A stretch of 64,000 nt of DNA from CAYYFX01 sp964571855 (GTDB lineage Bacteria; ARS69): NCBI GenBank assembly GCA_964571855.1, contig CAZNDO010000001.1, positions 124,001 to 188,000 on the forward strand. Direction: 5' to 3'. The position numbers and the translations under genes were made by a program. The number at the start of each line of letters is the position of its first letter. The stretch's first letter is position 1. This document shows positions 1 to 8,286 of the stretch, piece by piece. The notes under the pieces were generated by a model. The model made no database searches. It had not been told where the DNA came from and saw only the letters and a program-made list of their open reading frames with translations.

Positions 1-937
1 CGGAGGCGCGCGCCTCCTCGCGCACGATGCCCTCCACGCGCACGCGCCCCCACAGGCCCGACGCGGGCGTGGCGCACACGAGACGCGCGGCGCGGGTGTC
101 GCGCGCGAGCTCCGCGTGCAGCACGGATCCCTTCCGTTCGCCCACGTCGTCGGCCACGCCGGCGGGCAACTCCGCGAACGGCAGGTCGTCCCCGCGGGAG
201 ACCCCGCGCACGTCGTCGTCCTCGTATGCCTCGGCGCTGGAGTCCGCGTCGATGGTCTCGCCACGCGCGCCGACTTCCACGCGCCACGCCGCGCCGATCC
301 GTCGCCCGACGAAGGCGCCGAGGTGCCCGCGGCCCATGCGGTGCGCGTACTCCACGCCGTCCACGAAGTACACCCGCGAGACCCCGTGGCCGCCCGCCTC
401 GATTCCCCAGTACGTCCGGCCGCGCGCGCCGGCGGCGGGCTGCCCGAAGGAGACGTCCACGCCGGCGAAGCGGTACCCCAGCTTCGACGTGATGCGGAAG
501 CGCTCGCCGCGGCCGAGCCGGTTGTCGAAGCGCAGCTCCGCCGGCACGAGGTACCAGCCGTCGAGATCGCGGTAGCCGGTGCCGAAGCGCAGCTCCACGC
601 CCTTCTCGCGCACGACCAGCGTCAGCGCCACGAGCCCGCGCGCGGATCCCGGCGCCGTGCGGAAGTCCACTTCCGCGAACAGCTCGGCCGCGCGCAGCGC
701 GTCGATCGCGTCGAGGATGCGCTCGGGCGTGACGGCGTCGCCCTCGCGCAGCGGGAAGCGGCGCAGGACCGCGTCCCGCGAAGTGCGCGCGTTCCCTTCG
801 ATCGCGAGCGTCTCGAGGGTGAGCGTCCGCGTGGCCGCGGCGGGCGCCGGTTCCGCGGGCGCCTGGGCGCGGGCGGGCGCGGCGGCGAGGGACGCGGCGG
901 CAAGCAGAGTGGCGAGGAAGCAAGGAAGACGACGCAT
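1..937 (-). CDS. Omp85/BamA-like outer-membrane protein, incomplete at the window edge
   Basis: The reading frame is open from an ATG at 937 to the window edge (about 312 residues), so the C-terminus is missing. The product starts with a signal peptide (about residues 1-25, basic MRR, hydrophobic core, ARA-Q cleavage site). A POTRA-like segment follows (about 38-110, containing IEGNARTSRDAVLRRF and a later LTLVVREK strand). After that come amphipathic segments typical of an outer-membrane barrel. Family knowledge: Omp85 proteins insert or translocate proteins or lipids across the outer membrane. Only one POTRA is visible, fewer than the five of BamA, so a TamA-like or other short Omp85 protein is more likely than BamA itself. 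An isolated ShlB-type transporter cannot be excluded. Confidence 0.72.
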   Translation of the reverse strand, partial: MRRLPCFLATLLAAASLAAAPARAQAPAEPAPAAATRTLTLETLAIEGNARTSRDAVLRRFPLREGDAVTPERILDAIDALRAAELFAEVDFRTAPGSARGLVALTLVVREKGVELRFGTGYRDLDGWYLVPAELRFDNRLGRGERFRITSKLGYRFAGVDVSFGQPAAGARGRTYWGIEAGGHGVSRVYFVDGVEYAHRMGRGHLGAFVGRRIGAAWRVEVGARGETIDADSSAEAYEDDDVRGVSRGDDLPFAELPAGVADDVGERKGSVLHAELARDTRAARLVCATPASGLWGRVRVEGIVREEARAS

Positions 938-1252
938 CGGATCTCCTGTCCTCCCGACCCTTCCGCAACGGGCGTGCCGTCCCACGGACTCGCGCCGCCC
1001 CGCGGCCACCGCTTCCGCAACACGTTGTCGCGAAATGTCTTACGGACCATCGTCGCGGCTGCCGCGCGCTCCGGCCCCCCGGGAAGCTATCGGCAGGTGT
1101 GAATCCTCGCCACACCGGAATCCGGCGGACGCCCCGCCTGTCGCGGCAGCGCCACGGTCCGACCCAACCCGGCTGTTCGCCGGGCCGCCGCCTCCCCGTT
1201 CTCCCGGATGAGGGCCGCAACGAGGATGAGAGCCCGGACAAAGGAGCGAGCG
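938..1252. other. Divergent intergenic region
   Basis: This 315-bp spacer separates the leftward Omp85-like gene from the rightward peptidoglycan-binding gene and should hold both promoters. I see no confident -35/-10 pair. Reading frames crossing it are arginine/proline-rich antisense artefacts. The only clear signal is the AAGGAG at 1241-1246, the ribosome-binding site of the downstream gene. Confidence 0.5.
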
Positions 1253-1747
1253 ATGCGACTCATGTTCCATGGATGCCCGCCGGGACCGGACGTGCGGACG
1301 ATCCAGAACCGGCTCAACCAGGCCGGCACGAAGCCCGGTCAGACCTCGAAGCTCCCCCTCCTGACGGCGGACGGCGTCTTCGGCGCGAAGACGGCGAAGC
1401 GCGTGGTGGAATTCCAGGCGATGAACGGCCTCGCCGTGGACGGCGTGGTGGGCCCCAAGACGGAGGGCAAGCTGAACACCCTGCTCGGCAGCCCGACCCA
1501 CCTTACCCCGCCCCACGTCCCGCCCAAGCCCGCCGCCCCCACCCACGCCCCGCTGGCCGGCCACAAGGCCCTGGCAAAGGCAGGCCCAGTCCCCACCGGC
1601 CCCTTCGCCACCCCCCTGCCTCCCCAATGCCCCGGCCCGCCGGCAAAGGTCTTCCTCCCCGCCGCCCCCGCCCACGGCATGTTCCCGGGCACCCCGGGAA
1701 GCTGCCCGCAGGGTCCGAGCATGGTGCCGGGGTCGAAGCACATCTGA
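1253..1747 (+). CDS. Peptidoglycan-binding domain protein
   Basis: A 164-residue protein whose N-terminal half (about 1-75) matches the PG_binding_1 fold: DVRTIQNRLNQAG, then TADGVFGAKTAKRVVEFQ, then LAVDGVVGPKTEGKL. This is the three-helix module that binds the cell wall. The C-terminal half is a low-complexity Pro/Ala/Gly/His tail with no catalytic domain. I chose the ATG at 1253 over the upstream in-frame ATG at 1208 because AAGGAG lies 6 nt before it. No signal peptide is apparent, which is odd for a wall-binding protein; export by another route or a cytoplasmic role is possible. The gene is convergent with the efflux operon. Confidence 0.75.
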   Translation: MRLMFHGCPPGPDVRTIQNRLNQAGTKPGQTSKLPLLTADGVFGAKTAKRVVEFQAMNGLAVDGVVGPKTEGKLNTLLGSPTHLTPPHVPPKPAAPTHAPLAGHKALAKAGPVPTGPFATPLPPQCPGPPAKVFLPAAPAHGMFPGTPGSCPQGPSMVPGSKHI

Positions 1748-1774
1748 GCCCCGCGAGTCGCGGCGTCCCCCCAC

Positions 1775-2000
1775 GCGGTTCCGGAAGGTCGCGCGACGGG
1801 GGCCCGGGGTCGCGACGGCGGCACCGCGGGGTTCCCTCCGGCGGCTCTGCGGCGCGGCCGGAGCCCGGGACGGGCGGAGGCCGTCGCCGCAGGAGCGATG
1901 GCCTCCGCCCGGACGGCGGAGGCCGAGCGCCCGCCGGAGGGAACCCCACGGTGCCGCCGTCGCAACCCCGGGCTCCCGCCGCGTGACCGTCCGGAACCGC
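1775..2000. repeat. Long imperfect palindrome between convergent genes
   Basis: The left arm from about 1775 and the right arm ending about 2000 are reverse complements with scattered mismatches. Matching blocks include GCGGTTCCGG with CCGGAACCGC, GCGACGGCGGCACC with GGTGCCGCCGTCGC, GGGTTCCCTCCGGCGG with CCGCCGGAGGGAACCC, and GGGCGGAGGCC with GGCCTCCGCCC near the centre (about 1888). It fills the spacer between the stop codons at 1747 (+) and 2008 (-). It would fold into a very long hairpin in either transcript, so a bidirectional terminator or mRNA-end stabiliser is the simplest role. No U-tract follows. Confidence 0.8.
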
Positions 2001-2007
2001 CCCCCCG

Positions 2008-5000
2008 CTACGCCGCTGCCGCCGGCGCGATCAGCTTGTACATGACCGGCGTGACGATCCGCGCCAGCATCGTGCTCGACACGAGCCCGCCGATGATCAC
2101 CCACGCGAGCGGCGCGTACATCGCCGATCCCTGGATCGCCAACGGCAGGAGTCCCCCGATGGCCGTCATCGCGGTGAGCACGATGGGCAGGAAGCGCACC
2201 TCGCCCGCCGTGCGGATGGCCTTCTCCAGGTCCATGCCTTTCGCGCGGAGCTGGTTCGTGAGGTCCACGAGCAGGATGGACGTCTTGATCTCGATGCCGA
2301 TGAGCGCGGCGAAGCCGATGGTCGCCGTGAACGAGAGCGTCTGCCCTGCGAGCAGCAGCGCCACGATCCCGCCCGCGATCCCGAGCGGGATGACGGACGC
2401 CACGATGAGCGTGGCGCGGAACGTGCGGAACTCGAGGATCAGCACGGCGAGGATGGCGAACAGCGCCACGATGATGGCCCCGCCCACGCCGGCGAAGCTC
2501 TCCTGCCGGCTCTCGATCTCGCCCGCCGCGACCCAGCGGTAGCCGGCCGGCATCTCCACGGCGGCCAGCCCGTCCAGCACCTTGCGGGTGACGCGATCCG
2601 TGTTGTACCCGGTGCGCAGCGCGGACGTCACCGTCACCGCGCGCATGCGGTCCTTCCGCTCGATCTCCGGCACGGCGCGCTCGAAGCGAAGCTCCGCGAG
2701 CTGCGCCAGCGGCGTGAGCCGTCCCGTCGCCGGCGATGCCACCCAGATCCGCTCCAGCTCCGCGGGGCTCGGCCGCGTGTCGCGCTCCAGCCGCACGACC
2801 ACGTCCCGGCGGTCGCCGTCCTCCTCCCGGATCGTCCCCGCCGGGAGCCCGGCCAGTCCCAGCCGCACCGTGCGGTCGATCTCCACCGTGGGCACGCCCC
2901 AGAGCCCCGCCTTGTCGCGATCGATGGCCACGCGCAGGTCCGTGCGCGACAGCCGCAGCGGGTTCGTCACGTCGCGCGTGCCCTCGGTGTCCTCCAGCAC
3001 CCGCTCCACCCGCGCCGCGAGCACGCGCAGGGAGTCCAGGGACGGCCCTTCGATGCGGATCGCGATGGGCGCGGCGATCGGCGGACCCTGCTCGAACTCC
3101 TGCAGCGCGATCTCGGCCGCGGGATAGCGCGCCAGCCGCACGCGCAGCGAGTCCAGCATGCGCGGCGTCTCGCGCTGGTCCCAGCGATCGAGCAGCACGA
3201 ACACCTGTCCCACGCGCGGGTCCTCCTGCCGCGCGAAGCGGTTGTAGTAGATCGTGGGGTTGTCCCGGCCCACGGACGTGTAGTACGCGCGCACGTCGGG
3301 CCGCCCGGCGATCAGGCTCTCCACGTAGGCCGCCGCGGAGTCCGTGACCGCGATGCCGGCGCCCTGCGGCGCCGTGATGTCCACCAGGAACTGCGGCGTC
3401 TCCGCCTTCGGGAAGAGCGAGAAGCCCACCACGGGCACGAGGGCCACGGACGCCAGCACGATCAGCGCCGCGATCGCCAGCGTGGGCTTCGGGTGCCTCA
3501 GCGCGCGATCCAGCACCGGCGCGTACGTCCCGTGGATGCCGCGGTCGAACGCCCGGAGGAAGCGGTTGCCTTCCGCCCGCGCGCCGCGCCCCAGGAACAT
3601 GGTGGAGAGGAACGGGATGATCGTGAGCGACACGAACAGGGACGCGAGCACCGTGAACACCACGGCCATCGGCAAGGACCGGATGAACCGCCCGGAGTCC
3701 CCGGGCAGGAAGATCAGCGGCACGAACGCCAGGACGAGCGTGGCGGTGGCGCCGATCACCGCGACCCAGATCTGCCTCGTGGCCAGGATGGCCGCCTCGC
3801 GGAAGCCGTGCCCTTCGCGCCGGAACCGCGCGATGTTCTCCACGACCACGATGGAGTCGTCCACCAGCAGCCCGAGCGCGATGACCATGCCCACGATCGT
3901 GAGCTGGTTCAGCGTGAACCCCGACCAGTGCAGCGCGGTGAGCCCCATGGCGAGGGATAGCGGGATGGAGATCATCACGATCGCCGCCGCCCGCAGCCCG
4001 AGCGGCAGCAGGGTGAGCGCCACGAGCCCGATGGCGATGGCGAAGTCCTCGCCGAGCCGCGCCAGCCGGTGGCTCACGTTCTCCGACTGGTCGAACGCGC
4101 GCTCCAGCGCGATGCCGGCGGGAAGCTCCGCCTCGAACGCGTCCAGCTCGGCGTACACGCGGTCGCGCACGGTGCCGACCGTGATGCCGTCCTGCTGGTT
4201 GACCGTGACGAAGACGGCGCGCTTCCCGTCGAAGCGCGCGCGGTACGTGGAGTCCGCGTACGCCCAGCCCACCTCCGCGACGTCGCCGACGCGCAGCAGG
4301 CGCCCGTCCCCCGCGCGCACCACGGTGTCCGCCACCTCGTCCGGGCTCTTGTAGCTGCCGGACGATCCCACGCTGAAGAGCCGCGTGCCGGCCTCCACGC
4401 TGCCGCCGGGGATGTCCGCGCTCTCGCCCTCGATCGCCGCGAGCACCTGCGCCGGCGGCAGCCGGAACTGCGCCAGGCGTCCGAGGTCGAGCGCCGCGTG
4501 CACCTGCCGCTCGGGGGCGCCCCAGCGCGCCGCCTCGCGGACGCCGGGCACGGACGCGAGCCGGTCCTCCAGCGCCTCGGCCTGCTCGTCCAGTTCGTGG
4601 TACGGGGCGGTCTCCGACACCAGCGCCACCTGGACGATGTTCACGTCCAGCGTGGACGCGCGCTCCACGTCCAGCCGCGCCAGCTCGGCCGGCAGGGACG
4701 GCCGGAGCGCGTCGATCTCCCGCGTCACCTCCGCGTACTTGTCGTCCGGGTCCTCGCCGTCCTCGAACTCGATCCAAACCGTGGCCACGCCGGCGCGGAT
4801 GTGGCTGGAGATCTCGTCCACGTCGTCCAGCTCGTTCAGCCGGTCCTCGACCTCCGTGACGACGAGCCGCTCCAGGTCCTCCGCGCTCGCGCCCGGGTAC
4901 ACGGCCACGACCAGGAACGAAGGGAAGTCCAGCGGCGGATCCTCCAGCCGCGGGATCGCGTTCCACGACACGGCGCCCAGCAGCGCGAGCATCACGAACA

Positions 5001-5049
5001 CCACGATCGTGAACTGCCAGTTGCGTACGGAGAACTCCGCGAGCTTCAC
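2008..5049 (-). CDS. RND-family efflux transporter, inner-membrane pump
   Basis: A 1013-residue protein of the AcrB/MexB hydrophobe-amphiphile efflux family, the usual length. The N-terminus gives the typical first transmembrane helix (FTIVVFVMLALLGAVSW). Two large periplasmic loops follow. Membrane segments carry the family motif GLLVDDSIVVVENI with the paired aspartates of the proton relay, and later GFAALIGIEIKTSILLVDL. It should use the proton gradient to export drugs, lipids or metals together with the adaptor and TolC-like channel encoded upstream. The GTG start at 5049 overlaps the adaptor stop by 4 nt (GTGA), which indicates translational coupling. Substrate cannot be told from sequence. 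Confidence 0.93.
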   Translation of the reverse strand: MKLAEFSVRNWQFTIVVFVMLALLGAVSWNAIPRLEDPPLDFPSFLVVAVYPGASAEDLERLVVTEVEDRLNELDDVDEISSHIRAGVATVWIEFEDGEDPDDKYAEVTREIDALRPSLPAELARLDVERASTLDVNIVQVALVSETAPYHELDEQAEALEDRLASVPGVREAARWGAPERQVHAALDLGRLAQFRLPPAQVLAAIEGESADIPGGSVEAGTRLFSVGSSGSYKSPDEVADTVVRAGDGRLLRVGDVAEVGWAYADSTYRARFDGKRAVFVTVNQQDGITVGTVRDRVYAELDAFEAELPAGIALERAFDQSENVSHRLARLGEDFAIAIGLVALTLLPLGLRAAAIVMISIPLSLAMGLTALHWSGFTLNQLTIVGMVIALGLLVDDSIVVVENIARFRREGHGFREAAILATRQIWVAVIGATATLVLAFVPLIFLPGDSGRFIRSLPMAVVFTVLASLFVSLTIIPFLSTMFLGRGARAEGNRFLRAFDRGIHGTYAPVLDRALRHPKPTLAIAALIVLASVALVPVVGFSLFPKAETPQFLVDITAPQGAGIAVTDSAAAYVESLIAGRPDVRAYYTSVGRDNPTIYYNRFARQEDPRVGQVFVLLDRWDQRETPRMLDSLRVRLARYPAAEIALQEFEQGPPIAAPIAIRIEGPSLDSLRVLAARVERVLEDTEGTRDVTNPLRLSRTDLRVAIDRDKAGLWGVPTVEIDRTVRLGLAGLPAGTIREEDGDRRDVVVRLERDTRPSPAELERIWVASPATGRLTPLAQLAELRFERAVPEIERKDRMRAVTVTSALRTGYNTDRVTRKVLDGLAAVEMPAGYRWVAAGEIESRQESFAGVGGAIIVALFAILAVLILEFRTFRATLIVASVIPLGIAGGIVALLLAGQTLSFTATIGFAALIGIEIKTSILLVDLTNQLRAKGMDLEKAIRTAGEVRFLPIVLTAMTAIGGLLPLAIQGSAMYAPLAWVIIGGLVSSTMLARIVTPVMYKLIAPAAAA

Positions 5050-6110
5050 GGCAGGACCTCCACGCGATCCCCGTCGTCCACGCGGCTCGCGCCGGCGGTG
5101 ATCACGCGGCGCGCGTCGTCCAGCCCGGACGCAACAGCCACGCGATCCCCGGCGAGGAAGGCGATGCGGATCCCGTGCCGCACGGCGCGGCTCCCGGCCT
5201 CGTCCAGCACGAACACGACGGCGGAGTCGCCGTCCGCCTCGAGCATCGCGTCCACCGGGATGACCGGGAGCGGTCCGTCGCCGGCCGGGCGGATCACGAC
5301 GTCGGCCACCAGACCGGAGGCGAGCCGCTCGACTCCGGGCACCGCGATCTCCACGCGGAAGGTCCCGGTAGCGGGATCGGCGGCGGCCGCGATCTCGGCC
5401 ACGCGCCCGTCCACCGGACCGCTGCCGGCGTCGAAGCGGACCGTCGCCGAGTCGCCCGGGCGCACGCGCGCGGCATCCCGGTCGGCGAGTCCCACGCGGA
5501 CGACGGACCCGCGCGCACGGGAACCGATGCGAAGCACGGCATCCGCGGGAGCGACGAGCTCCCCCGGCTCGGAGAAGCGCCGCAGCACGATGCCGTTCGC
5601 CGGCGCCGTGATCACGGCGTAGCGCCGGTCGAACTCCGCCGCGTCGCGGGCCGCGCGCGCGACGTCCGCCGCGGTCTCCGCGTCCTGCACCTGCTCGCGG
5701 GTGGCCACGCTGTCGGCGAACAGGCGCTGCGCGCGGGCGAGATCCCGCTCCGCCTTCTCCGCGGCGGCGCGGGCGCGCGCCACCGCCGCGTCGATCTCGC
5801 GCAGCTCGAGGCTCGCGAGCACGTCGCCCTTGCGCACGGCGGCCCCTTCGTCCACGGCGATGCGCGCGATCACGCCGCCGACCTTGAAGCCGAGCGTGAT
5901 CTCCTCCTTCGGGCCGAGGAGCCCCGTGCCGTGGATCGGCGGGGCGAGCGCTTCGCGGGCGATCTCCGCGACGCGCACGGTCTGCGGCGCGTCCGGCGGC
6001 GGAAGCTCGGCGCTGCTCCGCCCGCACGCCTCCAGCGAGGGCAGCGTGGCAAGGACCAGGACCAGCGCGGCGCGGGCGGGCGCCCGGCGGCGGGGAACGC
6101 GGCGCGTCAT
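5046..6110 (-). CDS. RND efflux periplasmic adaptor (membrane fusion protein)
   Basis: A 354-residue HlyD/AcrA-type adaptor. The N-terminus carries a lipoprotein-like signal ending SLEACGRSS, so the mature Cys is probably lipidated. Next comes a biotinyl-lipoyl half (GFKVGGVIARIAVDEGAAVRKGDVL), a coiled coil (about 95-150, Ala/Arg/Glu-rich with EQVQDAET), and the second lipoyl half (YAVITAPANGIVLRR). Beta-barrel strands follow. It bridges the RND pump and the outer-membrane channel. The ATG at 6110 overlaps the tolC stop by 4 nt (ATGA). Confidence 0.92.
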   Translation of the reverse strand: MTRRVPRRRAPARAALVLVLATLPSLEACGRSSAELPPPDAPQTVRVAEIAREALAPPIHGTGLLGPKEEITLGFKVGGVIARIAVDEGAAVRKGDVLASLELREIDAAVARARAAAEKAERDLARAQRLFADSVATREQVQDAETAADVARAARDAAEFDRRYAVITAPANGIVLRRFSEPGELVAPADAVLRIGSRARGSVVRVGLADRDAARVRPGDSATVRFDAGSGPVDGRVAEIAAAADPATGTFRVEIAVPGVERLASGLVADVVIRPAGDGPLPVIPVDAMLEADGDSAVVFVLDEAGSRAVRHGIRIAFLAGDRVAVASGLDDARRVITAGASRVDDGDRVEVLP

Positions 6111-7486
6111 GACTCGCTCCTCGGCGGAAGGGCCACGTCCCGGAGCGCGGCGGCCCGCTCCAGGTCCACGCGGCGGATGGCGTAGCGGTAGGCGGTGAGC
6201 GTGCGGTTCAGCTCCGCGCTCGTGAGGGTGGTGCGTGCGTCGGTCAGTTCCAGGGGCGACGCGGCGCCCTCCTCGAAGCGGCGGCGGACGAGCTCGAACG
6301 TGCGTCGCGACGCGTCCCGGCGGACGTCCGCGGTGGCCACCGCGTCGCGCGCGGTGCTCGCCGCTTCCCACGCCGCGCGCACCTCCAGGCGGATCCGGTC
6401 CGTCAGGTCCTGGCGCGCCACGTTCGCGCGGTCCACGTCGTGCCCGGCGGCGGCGCGCGCCGCGGGTCGGCCGAAGTCCAGCAGTTCCCATTGCGCCACG
6501 AGGGAGGCCACCCAGTAGTCCTCCTCGTCGCGGAACGCGGGCTCCGATCCCGTGAACCCGTAGTCGAACGCGACGGAGACGTCCGGGAGGTAGCGGGACG
6601 TGGCGGCGCGGCGGGCGGACCGGGCCGCGCGGATCGTCGCGTCGGACGCGGCCAGGTCCTCGCGGTGCGCCAGGGCGTGCGCGACCGCGGCGTCGACGTC
6701 CAGGTCGAGCGGCAGGTCGAACGCCGCGTCCGGCAGCACGCTCACGGGCGCGTCGTCCGGACGCTGCAGGATCCGGTTCAGCTCCCGGGCCGCCGCCGCG
6801 TGCCGGCGCCGCGCCTCGGCCAGCTCCTGCTCCACGTCGGCGCGGTCCGCGCGTGCGCGCAGGACGGCTTCGGGCGTGGCGCTGCCCGCATCCAGGAGGC
6901 GCTGCGCCACGCGCTCGTTCTCGCGCACGAGCGCGAGCGCGGCCTCGTGCACCTCCACGACGCGCAGCGCCGAGGCGGTTTCCAGGTACGCCACCTGCAC
7001 GGCGGCCGCGATGCCGCGCGCCACCGCACCCAGCGACTCGCGTTGCGCATCGTGGCGCGCGCGCGCCGCGGACACACCGGCACGGAGCCCTTCGGCGAGC
7101 AGCGGCTGCGTCACGCGGACGTGCGTGTCGTGCTGCCGCGGCAGGGCGAGCGACAGGTCCGTGGGGAACGCGGACGAGCCGGTGAGATCGTTGAGCGCGG
7201 CGTACGCGGGGTTGATCAGGTCGCCGAGGTCCTGCACGCCGTCCACTTCGGACACGCGGGACTCCAGGGTCACCCGCGGCAGCCACCGGCCGATGGCCTC
7301 GCGCGCCTCGGCGGCGCTCCGCCGCTCGGCCAGCCGGGCCTCCTCCACGGTCAGGTTCGCGCGCAGCGCCTCCTCGACGAGCGGTGCGAGCGGGTCGGGT
7401 TGCGCCGAGGCCTGGGTGAACGGGGCAAGGTGTCCTAACACTGTTAGGATCAGGGCAAGACGACGGGACGACGACGGCGACACCAT
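6107..7486 (-). CDS. TolC-family outer-membrane efflux channel
   Basis: A 459-residue protein with a signal peptide (about 1-28, hydrophobic LALILTVLGHL, cleavage near ASAQ). It carries two internally repeated helical halves of the OEP family, rich in Ala/Arg/Glu with spaced LEVRAAWEAASTARDAVATA-like heptads. It forms the outer-membrane and periplasmic tunnel for the pump encoded downstream. The start at 7486 is 6 nt after the tetR stop. A TetR-type operator (7433-7449) lies inside the signal-peptide codons, which is unusual and could act as a transcriptional roadblock. A start downstream of the operator would remove the signal peptide, so the 7486 start is preferred. Confidence 0.92.
   Translation of the reverse strand: MVSPSSSRRLALILTVLGHLAPFTQASAQPDPLAPLVEEALRANLTVEEARLAERRSAAEAREAIGRWLPRVTLESRVSEVDGVQDLGDLINPAYAALNDLTGSSAFPTDLSLALPRQHDTHVRVTQPLLAEGLRAGVSAARARHDAQRESLGAVARGIAAAVQVAYLETASALRVVEVHEAALALVRENERVAQRLLDAGSATPEAVLRARADRADVEQELAEARRRHAAAARELNRILQRPDDAPVSVLPDAAFDLPLDLDVDAAVAHALAHREDLAASDATIRAARSARRAATSRYLPDVSVAFDYGFTGSEPAFRDEEDYWVASLVAQWELLDFGRPAARAAAGHDVDRANVARQDLTDRIRLEVRAAWEAASTARDAVATADVRRDASRRTFELVRRRFEEGAASPLELTDARTTLTSAELNRTLTAYRYAIRRVDLERAAALRDVALPPRSES
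7433..7449. promoter_or_regulatory. Second TetR-type operator, inside the tolC coding start
   Basis: The site reads TCCTAACACTGTTAGGA, a perfect 7-bp inverted repeat with a 3-bp centre. It shares the core CCTAAC-N3-GTTAGG with the operator in the tetR promoter (8161-8177). It lies 37 nt into tolC. Binding here could block readthrough from the tetR promoter, or control an internal promoter that I cannot see. Confidence 0.75.
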
Positions 7487-7492
7487 GGGTTG

Positions 7493-8134
7493 CTACTCCG
7501 TGGGATTCCGGATCATGCCCCGGAAGAGGATGTTGATCGCCTGCGCGGCAGTGGCCTTGAGGTCCCGCAGCGGGACCCAGGACTTGCTGCCCTTGAGGAC
7601 GTGGATGGAGATCAGCCCGTGCAGGGCGCCCCAGCAGACCTGGGCCACCTCGTCCGGGTCCGCAAGCTCCTCGCGCAGCCGGCCGGTCTCGATGGCCTCC
7701 GCGCACGCGCGCCGCAGGAACGCGTACGCGTCCTTCTCCGGGTTGTCCCTCGTCTCGGCGAGGAACTCCTCGGTGTGCTCCACCTCCGGGATCTGCGTGA
7801 GGAACATGAACCGGTAGTGGTTCGGGTGCAGGACGGCGAACTCGAGGTAGGCCTCCCCGACCTTCCGGATGCGCTCCACCGGATCCGCGATCGCCGCCGC
7901 CTTCACGAAGTGCTGCGCCAGGGAGAGGAAGTCCGTGTGGCAGAGCTCCGTGACGAGCGCCTGCTTGTTCTCGAAGTGGTGGTAAATGGCGGTGGGCGTG
8001 TACTCGATGGCGTCCGCCACGGCGCGCATGGTCACCGCCTCGTACCCGTGGGTGCCGAACAGGTCCCGCGCCGCCTGCAGGATCTTCTCGCGGGTCTCTT
8101 CCCGCTCGCGGGCCCGCCGTTCGATCGTGCCCAT
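7493..8134 (-). CDS. TetR/AcrR-family repressor of the efflux operon
   Basis: A 213-residue protein. The N-terminal helix-turn-helix (about 12-60) is typical: EKILQAARDLFGTHGYEAVTMRAVA, then TPTAIYHHFENKQALV. The C-terminal half is a TetR_C ligand domain with the HPNHYRFMF segment common in the AcrR group. The ATG at 8134 is preceded by GAGGAGG, which fixes the start. It is the first gene of the operon and overlaps none. The promoter region upstream contains a perfect palindrome in the -35/-10 spacer, so autorepression relieved by an inducer is the expected mode. Confidence 0.93.
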   Translation of the reverse strand: MGTIERRAREREETREKILQAARDLFGTHGYEAVTMRAVADAIEYTPTAIYHHFENKQALVTELCHTDFLSLAQHFVKAAAIADPVERIRKVGEAYLEFAVLHPNHYRFMFLTQIPEVEHTEEFLAETRDNPEKDAYAFLRRACAEAIETGRLREELADPDEVAQVCWGALHGLISIHVLKGSKSWVPLRDLKATAAQAINILFRGMIRNPTE

Positions 8135-8155
8135 GACGCCTCCTCGAATGCACGC

Positions 8156-8184
8156 ATAATACCTAACAACGTTAGGTCTGTCAA
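8156..8184 (-). promoter_or_regulatory. Promoter of the tetR efflux operon
   Basis: Read on the minus strand, TTGACA (8184-8179) and TATTAT (8161-8156) are separated by exactly 17 bp. This is an almost perfect sigma-70-type promoter, remarkable in such a GC-rich genome. Transcription should start about 8149, giving a leader of about 15 nt that contains the GAGGAGG ribosome-binding site. Confidence 0.88.
8161..8177. promoter_or_regulatory. TetR operator in the promoter spacer
   Basis: ACCTAACAACGTTAGGT is a perfect 7-bp inverted repeat with a 3-bp centre. It fills the spacer between the -35 and -10 hexamers. Bound repressor would exclude RNA polymerase. Its core is identical to that of the site at 7433-7449. 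Confidence 0.88.
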
Positions 8185-8286
8185 CCCCTGGCGCGACGGG
8201 CGATTCGGCATCCGAGGTGGATCTTCGATCATTCTGCTCGTGAGCCGAAACGGCGGCTTCGCTCGTGAGCCTGCTCGGCGCCACCC

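Noticed and set aside
1040..4966. A 1308-codon open frame on the minus strand
   Set aside because: Overlaps the RND pump in another frame and contains none of its motifs; Gly/Arg/Ala-rich shadow.
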